DNA of 64,000 nt from Schauerella fraxinea (lineage in GTDB: Bacteria; Pseudomonadota; Gammaproteobacteria; Burkholderiales; Burkholderiaceae_B): positions 1 through 64,000 of the forward strand of contig JAVDKL010000001.1 of the NCBI GenBank assembly GCA_030849965.1, written 5' to 3'. This document shows positions 1 to 8,147 of this stretch, in pieces; the first letter of the stretch is position 1, and each line of letters begins with the position of its first letter. The notes under the pieces are model-generated. The model was given only the letters and a program-made list of their open reading frames with translations, searched no databases and was not told where the DNA came from. Both the position numbers and the translations under genes were made by a program.

Positions 1-23
1 GTCATCGTCAGGCTTTTATTCCC

Positions 24-55
24 AAAACCCCGCTGGAGCAATCCAGCGGGGTTTT
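24..55 (+). terminator. Rho-independent terminator of a gene upstream of the window
   Basis: A perfect 13-bp stem (AAAACCCCGCTGG / CCAGCGGGGTTTT) around the loop AGCAAT ends in a short T run. It sits at the left edge before bioY, so it most likely ends a plus-strand transcript from outside the window. The A/T ends make it potentially bidirectional. Confidence 0.8.
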
Positions 56-215
56 GCCATTGGGAAATCGAAAGGCGCCCCAGTGCTCGTACTTGCAATG
101 GTCAATACAAAGCGTTCAGGCCCCACCAACGCGCGATGGGACAAAGCCTTATGATGCACGGCTACCGCCTAATCCTGCATCGACTGAATACGGTCGACTG
201 CGCTTGAGAGATCCC

Positions 216-809
216 GTGCATCCTTCTTCCTCGACCACACCTGCCGTCGCCGGCGCTCCTCTTTATCTTCAACACCGCACGCTGGGCGTGAAAACAGCTG
301 CAGTGGTCATTGGCATTCTGTTGTTGACGCTGTCGTCTTACGTCACGATTCCCATGGTGCCAGTCCCCATTACCTTGCAGACGCTGGTCGTAACCCTGAT
401 CGGTGCGCTGTATGGTTGGCGACTAGCTGCATTGACGGTCGTGTTGTGGCTCGCGGCGGGTGCGCTCGGTCTTCCGGTGTTGGCCAACGGCGGATCGGGT
501 ATGGCGAAGTTCACTGGGCCGACCGCTGGCTATTTGTTTGCGTTTCCCCTAGCCGCGGCAACGGTGGGGTGGTTGGCTGCTTGCGGTTGGGGTGGTGCAC
601 GACTGGCGCGTGCGTTTGGCGCGATGCTGTTGGGAACTGCGCTATGTCTTTTCGTAGGCGGCGCATGGCTTGCTTATACGATCGGCTTCGAGAAGGCCTG
701 GCTTAATGGTGTGATGCCATTTCTGGTGGGCGGTGTGCTCAAGTCGCTTGTGGGTGCCGTGGTGCTCAAGGCGTTGTCGACGAGTTCAAACAAAGTGGCG
801 GTAGCCTGA
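216..809 (+). CDS. bioY: BioY family biotin transporter (substrate-binding S component)
   Basis: Small multi-spanning membrane protein that binds biotin and imports it, alone or as the S component of an ECF transporter. The BioY signature is visible in the run PVPITLQTLVVTL followed by IGALYG, then a GLPVLANG segment and about six hydrophobic helices. I chose the GTG at 216 because GAGAG lies 5 nt upstream and it gives 197 residues, the usual family size. An upstream ATG at 54 would add 54 residues with no family resemblance and would begin inside the terminator hairpin. No bioM or bioN (ATPase and T component) is present here, so it may act as a solitary BioY. It overlaps the next gene by one base (TGATG), so the two are probably co-transcribed. 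Confidence 0.85.
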   Translation: MHPSSSTTPAVAGAPLYLQHRTLGVKTAAVVIGILLLTLSSYVTIPMVPVPITLQTLVVTLIGALYGWRLAALTVVLWLAAGALGLPVLANGGSGMAKFTGPTAGYLFAFPLAAATVGWLAACGWGGARLARAFGAMLLGTALCLFVGGAWLAYTIGFEKAWLNGVMPFLVGGVLKSLVGAVVLKALSTSSNKVAVA

Positions 810-1450
810 TGCTTACCATTCATCATTTGGGTAGATCCCAATCGGAACGTATTTTGTGGCTGTGCGAAGAGCTCGGCCTGCCATATACGATGGTCAAACA
901 TGTGCGCGATCCCGTCACGATGCTTTCGCCGCCGGCATTGAAGGCCCTTCACCCGCTAGGTGCCGCACCCGTCATCATCGACGACGGTGTGATGCTGGCT
1001 GAGTCCGGTGCGATCGTGCAGTACCTTATCGAGAAATACGGCTCCGGGCGATTGGCACTGAATGCTTCAGATCCAGACTTCGCGGCGTATCTGTATTGGT
1101 TCCATTTTGCGAACGCCAATCTGCAAGCGGTTATGGGACGCAATATGCTACTGCGCCGTCTTGAATTGGCGGATGACGACGCAGTGTTGTTGAGTACCCG
1201 TGAACGTCTGTCGCGTGCATTGGGCATGGTTGAAGCGCGTTTGGGCAGCGCTACTTACCTAGCCGGCGACGCGTTCACTGCGGCCGATATCATGACGGTG
1301 TTTTCGCTGACCACCATGCGGATTTTCATGCCGCTCGATTTGTCGCCTTATCCAAATATCCTCGCATACCTGGCGCGGATTGGCGCTCGCGAGGGATATC
1401 AGCGCGCAATGAAAAAGGGCGATCCGGATCTCGTTCCGATGCTGACTTGA
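809..1450 (+). CDS. Glutathione S-transferase family protein
   Basis: Soluble 213-residue protein with an N-terminal thioredoxin-like domain (residues 1-80, including the glutathione-contacting ESGAIVQYL segment) and a helical C-terminal domain carrying the conserved AADIM sequence. It would conjugate glutathione to electrophiles or reduce peroxides; the substrate cannot be read from sequence. The start ATG overlaps the bioY stop in TGATG, which suggests translational coupling. The gene runs convergently toward a marR gene 31 bp downstream, and I see no terminator in that gap. Confidence 0.85.
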   Translation: MLTIHHLGRSQSERILWLCEELGLPYTMVKHVRDPVTMLSPPALKALHPLGAAPVIIDDGVMLAESGAIVQYLIEKYGSGRLALNASDPDFAAYLYWFHFANANLQAVMGRNMLLRRLELADDDAVLLSTRERLSRALGMVEARLGSATYLAGDAFTAADIMTVFSLTTMRIFMPLDLSPYPNILAYLARIGAREGYQRAMKKGDPDLVPMLT

Positions 1451-1481
1451 TTTCAACCGGCCCGGCTCGGCGTTCTCCGCT

Positions 1482-1937
1482 CTATTGGGTGAACGCTGAT
1501 TCGAATTCATACGAGAAAATCACCGCGAGCGATTGCCTGAGCGCGGCCGCGCGTTCGGCGCCATACACCGCCTCGAATCGATTTTGCGCTTTACGCCAAA
1601 GACGATTTGCCTCCGCAAGCTTTGCCTTCCCCGCCTTGGTCAATTGAAGCCGGCGGCTACGCCCGTCGTGCGCATCGCGAATCTGCACCAGGTAGCCATC
1701 GCGCTCGAGCGGCTTGATGTTGTGCGCCAACGCTGAGCGATCGAGCACCAGGGCGTATGCCAGTTCGGTCATGGTGGGTTGGCCGGCACGATCGATGTGC
1801 ACGAGAATGGAGCGCTGCGATGAGCGCAGCGCACAGGGTGCAAGCACGTTGTCGTAGAGCTGTGTGACCCGTCGCGTCGCCTTGCGAAGCGCGGCACCAT
1901 TGCACACGAGCGGATCTTTGGGGATGGATGGTGGCAT
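1482..1937 (-). CDS. MarR family transcriptional regulator
   Basis: DNA-binding repressor or activator of 151 residues with the MarR winged helix: the recognition region spans about residues 50-90 (TMTELAYALVLDRSALAHNI), followed by the wing with a DAHDGRSRRLQLT stretch typical of the family. MarR proteins usually respond to small phenolic or toxic ligands and control efflux pumps. It is divergent from the MATE exporter at 2322, and the gap holds a plus-strand promoter with a CAATTAGATTG palindrome at its -10 element. I infer that MarR represses the MATE gene. It could also control the convergent glutathione transferase. Confidence 0.85.
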   Translation of the reverse strand: MPPSIPKDPLVCNGAALRKATRRVTQLYDNVLAPCALRSSQRSILVHIDRAGQPTMTELAYALVLDRSALAHNIKPLERDGYLVQIRDAHDGRSRRLQLTKAGKAKLAEANRLWRKAQNRFEAVYGAERAAALRQSLAVIFSYEFESAFTQ

Positions 1938-1979
1938 CTTCAGCGCCTCTCGGTTATTGCCTCTTCAGGCTACCTTGCC

Positions 1980-2010
1980 TTGACAGGTAAGTGCATATGC
2001 AATTAGATTG
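1980..2010 (+). promoter_or_regulatory. Sigma-70 promoter with overlapping MarR-type operator, facing the MATE gene
   Basis: A perfect -35 TTGACA (1980-1985) and a -10-like TTAGAT (2003-2008) are separated by 17 bp. The palindrome CAAT-TAG-ATTG (2000-2010) covers the -10 element, where a bound MarR dimer would block polymerase. Transcription would start near 2015, giving about 300 nt of leader before the MATE start. The operator assignment is inferred from position and symmetry. Confidence 0.55.
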
Positions 2011-2058
2011 TGCATTCAGATGCGTGTATATGCAAATAGTTTTCGTGGCGGCTCCATC

Positions 2059-2284
2059 GGCTAAGTGCGTTCTGCAGAATGCATTCCGCTCAATGCGTCC
2101 TGCTCAATCATCCTGCTCAATGCATCCTGCTACTCGCGTTTTATTACGGCGTCTGGAAGTGCTCCTGCTTCCTGCTTCCTGCATCCTGCAAGATGCTTCC
2201 TGCCAGATGCTTCCTGCTCGATGCCAGCTGCTAGATGTTTCCTGCTAGATGCCTCCTGCTAAATGCTTCCTTCTAAGTACATCA
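2059..2284. repeat. Degenerate 14-bp tandem repeat array upstream of the MATE gene
   Basis: Fourteen-base units near the consensus TGCTNRATGCWTCC run head to tail at 2059, 2073, 2087, 2101 (13 bp) and 2114. After an irregular stretch with shortened TGCTTCC units (2128-2186) they resume at 2187, 2201, 2215, 2229, 2243, 2257 and 2271. The unit length is not a multiple of three and the tract lies between divergent genes, so the short frames across it are repeat artefacts. It would be transcribed as part of the MATE leader if the 1980 promoter is real. Together with the promoter it fills the 384-bp gap between marR and MATE. Confidence 0.85.
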
Positions 2285-2321
2285 GACTTAGTTCATCTTG
2301 TTAATGCGCGGAGTCGCTGAT

Positions 2322-3743
2322 ATGCCATCGCCAGGTTCGATACCCGTAGAAAGTGCCGCACCGATGCATCCGCGGCTACGCACGATGCTGCAGGCACCGA
2401 TTGCACCGACGTTGCTGAAGCTCGGGTGGCCAAACGTGCTGATGATGCTGGCGCAAGCCTCCACGGGGCTAATCGAGACGTGGTTCTTGGCGAAGCTCGG
2501 CACCGATGTGCTGGCCGGGGTTGCGGTTGTGGTGCCGATACTGATGTTGATGCAGAACATGTCGCAGGGCGCGATGGGCGGGGGTATTTCGTCGGCTATC
2601 GCACGTACGTTGGGCGCAGGTAAGCACGCGGATGCGAATACGCTCGTGTTGCATGCCGTCGTGATCAATGCCGCACTGGGCGTGTTCTTTTCGCTGGTGT
2701 TGCTCAGTCTCGGACCCATGATCTATCGGGCGCTCGGTGTTGAGGGCGCCGCGTTAACGGCCGCATTAACCTACTCGAACGTGGTGTTTGGCGGGGTAGT
2801 CTTGCTGTGGCTGATGAACGCGTTTGCGAGCGTGATTCGAGGCACAGGCAATATGGCGGTACCCGGCGCTGTTATTTGCGGTGGTGCGCTGGTCTTGATA
2901 CCACTCTCGCCGTGTTTGATTTTTGGGTGGGGTCCGTTTCCAGCGCTGGGCGTGATTGGCGGTGGCCTTGCACTCATAACGTACTACGGCATTGGCACGT
3001 TGATTCTGGGTTGGTACTGCTGGTCGGGTCGTAACCCGGCGCGCCTCGTACGCAGTCGAATTCGTTGGGCGTCGATGCGCAGTATTTTGCAGGTGGGTGC
3101 ATTGGCGGCGATCAATCCGATATTGACCAACGCGTCGATCGCGCTGACCACGGCGTTGGTCGGCCGGTATGCCGGGACTGCAGCATTGGCCGGATACGGA
3201 ACGGCGGTGCGGCTTGAATACTTGCTGATGCCAATCGCCTTTGGATTGGGTGCACCGATGGTGGCGATGGTGGGCTCCAACATCGGGGCAGGGCAGTTCG
3301 ATCGAGCACGCCGGATTGCGCTCGTTGGCGGCGGCATGGCGTTCGTGATCGGCGAAACGTTGGGCATCGCCGCTGCGCTTTGGCCGTATGCCTGGTTGCG
3401 ACTGTTTGGCGCCGACGCAAGCATGCTCGACACCGGCGCCACCTATTTGCACATTGTGGGTCCGTTTTATGGGTTTTTTGCGATGGGATTTGCGATGTAT
3501 TTTGCCTCCCAGGGCGCGGGACGTTTGAAGTGGCCGTTGCTTGCCGGTCTCGTGCGATTGGTTGTGGCGGTGGGACTGGGTGGTGCGGTGTTGGCGCTGT
3601 CGAATTCGCTCGTCGCTTTTTTCGCGATTGCCGCTGTGGCCACATGTTTGTATGGGCTCATCGTGTTCTGGGCGATCGCTTCAGGAACGTGGTTTACACG
3701 TGAGCATCTTGCGGATCATGCCGTTGTAAGCCCCGCGGCGTGA
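2322..3743 (+). CDS. MATE family multidrug efflux transporter
   Basis: Inner-membrane cation-coupled drug exporter of about 473 residues with twelve hydrophobic segments in two six-helix halves. The N-terminal half has the MATE-type LLKLGWPNVLMMLAQ and FLAKLGTDVLAGVA segments, and the second half begins near residue 250 (LQVGALAAINPILTNASIA). I chose the ATG at 2322 because GGAG lies 8 nt upstream (2310-2313). ATG 2304 and TTG 2298 are in-frame alternatives with weaker signals. The gene is monocistronic, follows the 14-bp repeat leader, and is divergent from a MarR gene that probably regulates it. The exported substrate is unknown. Confidence 0.9.
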   Translation: MPSPGSIPVESAAPMHPRLRTMLQAPIAPTLLKLGWPNVLMMLAQASTGLIETWFLAKLGTDVLAGVAVVVPILMLMQNMSQGAMGGGISSAIARTLGAGKHADANTLVLHAVVINAALGVFFSLVLLSLGPMIYRALGVEGAALTAALTYSNVVFGGVVLLWLMNAFASVIRGTGNMAVPGAVICGGALVLIPLSPCLIFGWGPFPALGVIGGGLALITYYGIGTLILGWYCWSGRNPARLVRSRIRWASMRSILQVGALAAINPILTNASIALTTALVGRYAGTAALAGYGTAVRLEYLLMPIAFGLGAPMVAMVGSNIGAGQFDRARRIALVGGGMAFVIGETLGIAAALWPYAWLRLFGADASMLDTGATYLHIVGPFYGFFAMGFAMYFASQGAGRLKWPLLAGLVRLVVAVGLGGAVLALSNSLVAFFAIAAVATCLYGLIVFWAIASGTWFTREHLADHAVVSPAA

Positions 3744-3750
3744 TAACAGT

Positions 3751-3915
3751 GTCGATGTGAGGCGTCTTCGTGCATCACGATCATCCCAGCGTCGAGAACA
3801 GCATCTTTCAATTCGGCGTAGCTGAAGAAAATAGTCGATGTGATGCATCTTCATGCATCACGATCATCCCAGCTTTGAGAACAGCATCTTCAATCCGGCG
3901 TAGCTGAAGAATACG
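3751..3915. repeat. 83-bp tandem duplication of the lysE 3' end
   Basis: Two adjacent copies, 3751-3833 and 3834-3915, match at roughly nine positions in ten by eye, with one extra T in the first copy. The second copy contains the last 17 codons and stop of the minus-strand lysE gene. The first is a decayed extra copy just beyond the stop, in the gap to the MATE gene. Confidence 0.85.
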
Positions 3916-4508
3916 GCGACGGTGCCTTCGAAACCGCGTCGAATGGCGCGGTAGATGCGCCGTGCGACTGGCGTGGAAAACAGGATCGCGTAGCCGCCGA
4001 AGACGCACACGCCTAGCAGGTTGCAACCGATCACGATCGGCAACGCTTGGCCTGGCGCCGCGCCGGCGGGTAGTGCCATCGACACGATCGAGAGCCACAC
4101 GAAGATGGCTTTGGGATTGGTGAGATGCATGGCCGCGCCGCGGGTGAAAAGGGCGGCGCGGCTGCTTTTTGCGAGTGCGCCGTTTTCCGCTGGAAGGTCA
4201 CCTTTCCGAAGTGCCGAGCGTGCAGCTTTAAATGCCAACCACAGCAGATATAGCCCGCCGATCACCTTGAGCACGATCAACGCTTGGGACCATGTTGCGA
4301 GTACGGTAGCCAGACCGAAGGCGGCGAGCCAACCCCATGTCAGTGAACCCACGATCACGCCGGCCGCCAAGGTTAATGCGGATGCGCGTCCGGCGTTCAT
4401 CGCTACGCTCATGATGGCCATGTTGCTGGGGCCCGGACTTGCCGTGCCGATCACGTAGGCGGTGTAGGCCAGAATCAAGTTGGGAGAGAGCGTGATCAGG
4501 TCGGTCAT
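3864..4508 (-). CDS. LysE/RhtB family amino acid exporter
   Basis: Inner-membrane exporter of amino acids or derivatives (lysine, homoserine or threonine type) of 214 residues with about six hydrophobic segments. The family signature GTASPGPSNMAIMS lies at residues 22-35, right after the first helix, followed by GRASALTLAAGVIVGS. The start at 4508 begins MTDLITLSP and places this signature correctly; a frame extension to 4625 adds 39 residues without membrane character. The 3' end is part of an 83-bp tandem duplication. The exported amino acid cannot be told from sequence. Confidence 0.88.
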   Translation of the reverse strand: MTDLITLSPNLILAYTAYVIGTASPGPSNMAIMSVAMNAGRASALTLAAGVIVGSLTWGWLAAFGLATVLATWSQALIVLKVIGGLYLLWLAFKAARSALRKGDLPAENGALAKSSRAALFTRGAAMHLTNPKAIFVWLSIVSMALPAGAAPGQALPIVIGCNLLGVCVFGGYAILFSTPVARRIYRAIRRGFEGTVAVFFSYAGLKMLFSKLG

Positions 4509-4816
4509 GATCGATTTTGTAAAAATGCGGATGAGGTGCTTTTCAGCGTTATGGAAGATGCCGGTTGCGAATCGGCTTTCCCTGAATGTAATGGCAAGGG
4601 ACTGCAAGCTAATCCGCGCCAGCAACGTCTCTGCGCGTCCGGTATTGAGTTCGCCGTACTGTGTTTCCAGTATATCGGGGGCTTAATGCGGAGGCACGTG
4701 CGTCGACCAAATCTGGTTCTTGACGTGACGGCAGCACATCAACTTTGCCACCAGTACATCCCCTACGACAGCAGCACATCTACTGTGAAAGCAAACCACT
4801 CCCGCGCCGATGGCCT
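4509..4816. other. Intergenic region between lysE and rarD, no gene seen
   Basis: This 308-bp gap carries the lysE promoter region (minus strand) and the rarD 3' flank. I see only a loose repetition of short GCAGCACATC and CTACTGTGAA words at about 4730-4830. The small plus-strand open frames across it lack family resemblance and good ribosome sites. Confidence 0.5.
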
Positions 4817-5725
4817 CTACTGTGAAGCGCTGACCACCTTCCTGCGAAAAAATGGGCGCGCCACGATTGAAAACAAAGCCAGCCAAATGAGGGCAAATGC
4901 GATCACCGAATTATGAGAGACGGCCTGGTGATACACCAGCAGCGCAATCGCAAACTGCGTGGTGGGAAGGACGAATTGCAGCAGGCCCATCACTGACAAC
5001 GACAATTTTCCTGCCGCATAGGCAAACAGCACCAACGGAAACACCGACGCCACGCCAGCGAGAATGAGCATGACCCAAGAGTGAGCGGCAAAATTCTCAG
5101 GGATGGCCAGCGTGACGGGCGAGACGATCAACAGCACCATGCAGCCGATAGATAGGAATACCGTTTCAACGAGCAGCCCGCTCAAGGCATCCAGCCGTGT
5201 GAGCTTCTTCAGGCACGCATAAATGCCCCAGCTTCCACCGATGGCGAGATAGACGCCGTGATTGAGTTCGCCGCTACGGGCGATGAGCAAGACAACGGCT
5301 GCAGCAATGACGGCGAGCGCGAGGGCGCGCACGCGGTCGAGTTTGTCGCCGAAGAAGCCCACACCAACGCCGATCGCCACACAAGGGGCAATCAGATAGC
5401 CCAGGCCGCTTTCGACCACATGACCATGAATCGCCGACCAGATGAAGGTGGTCCAGTTGATAACGATAAGCCCGGCTGCAGCGAGGTGTATGCCGAGCAC
5501 TTTGAGATTGATTTTGCTGCGCAAGCGCGACAACTGGCCGTAGGCTGCCATGGCAATCAGCAGCGTGGGCAGCGACAGCAACACGCGATAACAGACGATG
5601 GCCGCAGGCCCCAGGTCGCCAAGCTCGCGCCAGTACAACGACGACGCGCCCATCAAGATGTTGGCGCAGACGCCGGCAAGGGTGGCAACGGCAGCGGCCG
5701 AGGTGTTGGCGGGCTTAGATTGCAC
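4817..5725 (-). CDS. rarD: RarD/EamA family transporter
   Basis: Drug/metabolite transporter superfamily membrane protein with ten predicted helices in two EamA repeats. The RarD pattern is visible near the start (ANILMGASSLYWRELG), then CYRVLLSLP and FIWSAIHGHVVESGLGYLI, and near the end LSVMGLLQFVLPTTQFAIALLVY. RarD is known as the chloramphenicol-sensitive protein; its natural substrate is unsettled. I prefer the GTG at 5725 because GGAAG lies 6 nt upstream. The frame stays open to a TTG at 5773, which adds 16 residues. The gene stands alone, in the same orientation as lysE but with a 308-bp gap. Confidence 0.85.
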   Translation of the reverse strand: MQSKPANTSAAAVATLAGVCANILMGASSLYWRELGDLGPAAIVCYRVLLSLPTLLIAMAAYGQLSRLRSKINLKVLGIHLAAAGLIVINWTTFIWSAIHGHVVESGLGYLIAPCVAIGVGVGFFGDKLDRVRALALAVIAAAVVLLIARSGELNHGVYLAIGGSWGIYACLKKLTRLDALSGLLVETVFLSIGCMVLLIVSPVTLAIPENFAAHSWVMLILAGVASVFPLVLFAYAAGKLSLSVMGLLQFVLPTTQFAIALLVYHQAVSHNSVIAFALIWLALFSIVARPFFRRKVVSASQ

Positions 5726-6063
5726 CGCAAAGCTTCCAGCTGTAAGGGCGGCGGCAGATAACCGGCGAAGCAAGTAAGCGAGGGAAGGGCAGAGTCATTC
5801 GATGCGGGCGGGGGAATGCATGCTTGCAAGCATAACCCCGTCGAACGTGCGATCTCATCGCAGCCGCGCTTTCGCGCTAATTTTTATACGCAGGTGGTGG
5901 GGCGTATTGGCTGCCTGAGCCATCTTGTTCACAAAATGGATTGCGCCCTGATCGTGACGACGGTGTGCGGTTGATGAACCCGAGCCCCGTCTCACGGATT
6001 ACCTCAGGCTCAGAGCGAAGCACTAGCCTGCATCCTGGCGCGTCACTACGTCATCTTCAAGCC
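5726..6063. other. Intergenic region upstream of rarD, no gene seen
   Basis: This gap of 338 bp holds the presumed rarD promoter and the 3' flank of the ABC exporter gene. No open frame with a ribosome site or family match is apparent on either strand. I see no convincing terminator for the ABC gene here. Confidence 0.4.
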
Positions 6064-7872
6064 CTACGCCATCTCCATGCCTTGCGCCATATCCATGGCC
6101 TGACGCTCGAATTGACGGCGATAGATGCCGTTGGCCTTACTGACCAAGACGGCATGACTGCCTTCTTCGACGATGCGGCCGCGGTCGAACACGAGCAGGC
6201 GATCCAGTTCGCGCACCGTCGATAGCCGATGCGCGATGACGAGCGTCGTGCGGTCCTTCATCAGCCGTTCCATGGCCTCCTGGATGAGGGCTTCACTTTC
6301 GCTATCCAGACTTGAGGTGGCTTCGTCGAAAATGAGGATAGGGGCATCGGCCAGGAAGGCCCGCGCGATGGCGACGCGTTGGCGTTCGCCACCGGAGAGC
6401 TTGACGCCGCGTTCACCAACCAGCGTTTCGTAGCCGCGCGGCAGGTTCATGATGAAGTCGTGGGCGCTTGCCAGGCGTGCTGCATGTTCAATCTCGGCGC
6501 GGCTAGCGCCAGGGCGGGCATAGGCGATGTTTTCAGCGAGCGTGCGGTGAAAGAGCACGGGTTCTTGCTGCACGATGGCGATCTGGCTGCGCAGCGAGGC
6601 CTGTTGTACCGCGGCGATGTTTTGACCGTCGATGGTGATGGCGCCGTGGTTGACGTCATAGAGGCGCTGGATCAATTTGATGAAGGTGGTCTTGCCCGAG
6701 CCCGAGTGGCCGACCAGCCCAACGCGTTCGCCCGCAGCAATGCGCACTGAGAAATCGGTATAGAGCGGCGTGGCATGCGCACCATACTGAAAGTCCACAT
6801 GCGCGAACTGGATCTCGCCTTGTCCGATGGCGATGGGCGGCGCATGCGGCACGTCGGCCACGCCCAGCGGCTGGCGTTCCAGGGCGACGAGTTCTTCCAT
6901 GTCGTTGACCGAGCGTTGCAGGTTGCGGATGTGTTGGCCGACATCACGCAGATAACCTTGCAGCACGAAGAACATGGTGAGCGCGAAGGTGATGTCGCCC
7001 ACGCTCGCTTCGCCGCGTACCCAGAGCAGTAGCGCAACACCCAGGATGGCGACTTGCATGAGCACCAGCATGCCGCCCTGAACGCCGCCGTTGATGGTGC
7101 CTCGAATCCAGGTGCGGCGGGTGCGGCGGCTCCATTTATTGATGACCCAGGCCAGGCGCGATTCTTCGCGTGTTTCGGCCCCGAACGCTTTGACGACCGG
7201 GTTGCAACTGACGGCATCGGCCAGCGACCCGCCCATGCGCGTGTCCCAAGCGTTGCCCAGGCGCGCCGCAGGCGCGACATAGCCCAACGACAGCATGACG
7301 GTGACAGCGATGTAGATCAGCGAGCCCACCCCTACGACCGCACCCATGAGCGGCCAGTGCAGCCCGAGAAGCACTGTGGCGCCGCCCAGCATGATGACGG
7401 ACGGAAACAGTGCGATGAGCAGGGTGTCGTTCAGCAGATCGAGCGACCACATGCCGCGGGTGATTTTTCGTACGGTGGAGCCCGCAAAGCTATTGGCATG
7501 CCAGTCGGACGAGAAGCGTTGCACGCGGTGAAACGCACCGGCCGCGATTTCGCTCATCATCTTCAGGGTCATGCTGGTCAAGTTCAAGAAGATGAACTGA
7601 CGCATGATCGTGGCGCCCAGGCCCAAGGCGGCCAGCGTCCAGAACGCGGTGAGTGCGGCTTGCCATACGATGGCCTCGGAGGCGGCGCCGGACGCTACGG
7701 CGTCGACCAGTCTGCCGGCGAACAGCGGCGTCATCACGTCGGCCGCCGCCGAGAGCAAAGCAAGCAGCAAAATGAGGCCGATGCGCCAGGGCTGATGGCG
7801 CCAATGCCGGAAGGTAAAGCCAAGAACGTTCTTGAACGCTTGACCGCGAAAATCGAGTTTTTTGCGTGCCAT
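6064..7872 (-). CDS. ABC exporter, fused permease and ATP-binding protein (MsbA-like half transporter)
   Basis: A 602-residue half-transporter that should dimerise in the inner membrane and export lipids, drugs or peptides using ATP. Residues 30-320 form the six-helix ABC type-1 membrane domain. The nucleotide-binding domain follows with Walker A GHSGSGKTT (388-396), the signature KLSGGERQRV (about 491), Walker B ILIFDEATSSLD (about 512) and the switch His in VIAHRLS. The start MARKKLDFRG is compact and no better upstream start is visible. Neighbouring genes do not suggest a substrate. The gene appears to be its own transcription unit. Confidence 0.9.
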   Translation of the reverse strand: MARKKLDFRGQAFKNVLGFTFRHWRHQPWRIGLILLLALLSAAADVMTPLFAGRLVDAVASGAASEAIVWQAALTAFWTLAALGLGATIMRQFIFLNLTSMTLKMMSEIAAGAFHRVQRFSSDWHANSFAGSTVRKITRGMWSLDLLNDTLLIALFPSVIMLGGATVLLGLHWPLMGAVVGVGSLIYIAVTVMLSLGYVAPAARLGNAWDTRMGGSLADAVSCNPVVKAFGAETREESRLAWVINKWSRRTRRTWIRGTINGGVQGGMLVLMQVAILGVALLLWVRGEASVGDITFALTMFFVLQGYLRDVGQHIRNLQRSVNDMEELVALERQPLGVADVPHAPPIAIGQGEIQFAHVDFQYGAHATPLYTDFSVRIAAGERVGLVGHSGSGKTTFIKLIQRLYDVNHGAITIDGQNIAAVQQASLRSQIAIVQQEPVLFHRTLAENIAYARPGASRAEIEHAARLASAHDFIMNLPRGYETLVGERGVKLSGGERQRVAIARAFLADAPILIFDEATSSLDSESEALIQEAMERLMKDRTTLVIAHRLSTVRELDRLLVFDRGRIVEEGSHAVLVSKANGIYRRQFERQAMDMAQGMEMA

Positions 7873-8147
7873 AGACTACGGGCGGCTGCATGAACGCAGT
7901 CGGCTTATTGGACGTGACGTTTGAGACGTGACGCAGTTGAATGTGAAGGTGAGGGCGGGGCGACCGTCTGATCCCGGGTTAGACAAGGGACGCGGCTGGT
8001 GAGGGTACGGCGTGCCGCATCAAAGCGACGGGCTGCGCCGCGACACTGCCTACATATGATAAACGACGCTTACCAACTGGACGTTACGCTGAAGGCGTGT
8101 GGACGTCTGCGTACTGAAGCCGCCCACACTATCTATGCGATCGACAA

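Noticed and set aside
1991-2262. Two short Cys/Ser-rich open frames (85 and 65 codons) across the 14-bp repeats
   Set aside because: Their composition is dictated by the repeat, the period is not a multiple of three, and they lack ribosome sites.
7893-7945. Repeated GACGTGACG words upstream of the ABC exporter gene
   Set aside because: Only two copies of a nine-base word; no symmetry or spacing that suggests a binding site.
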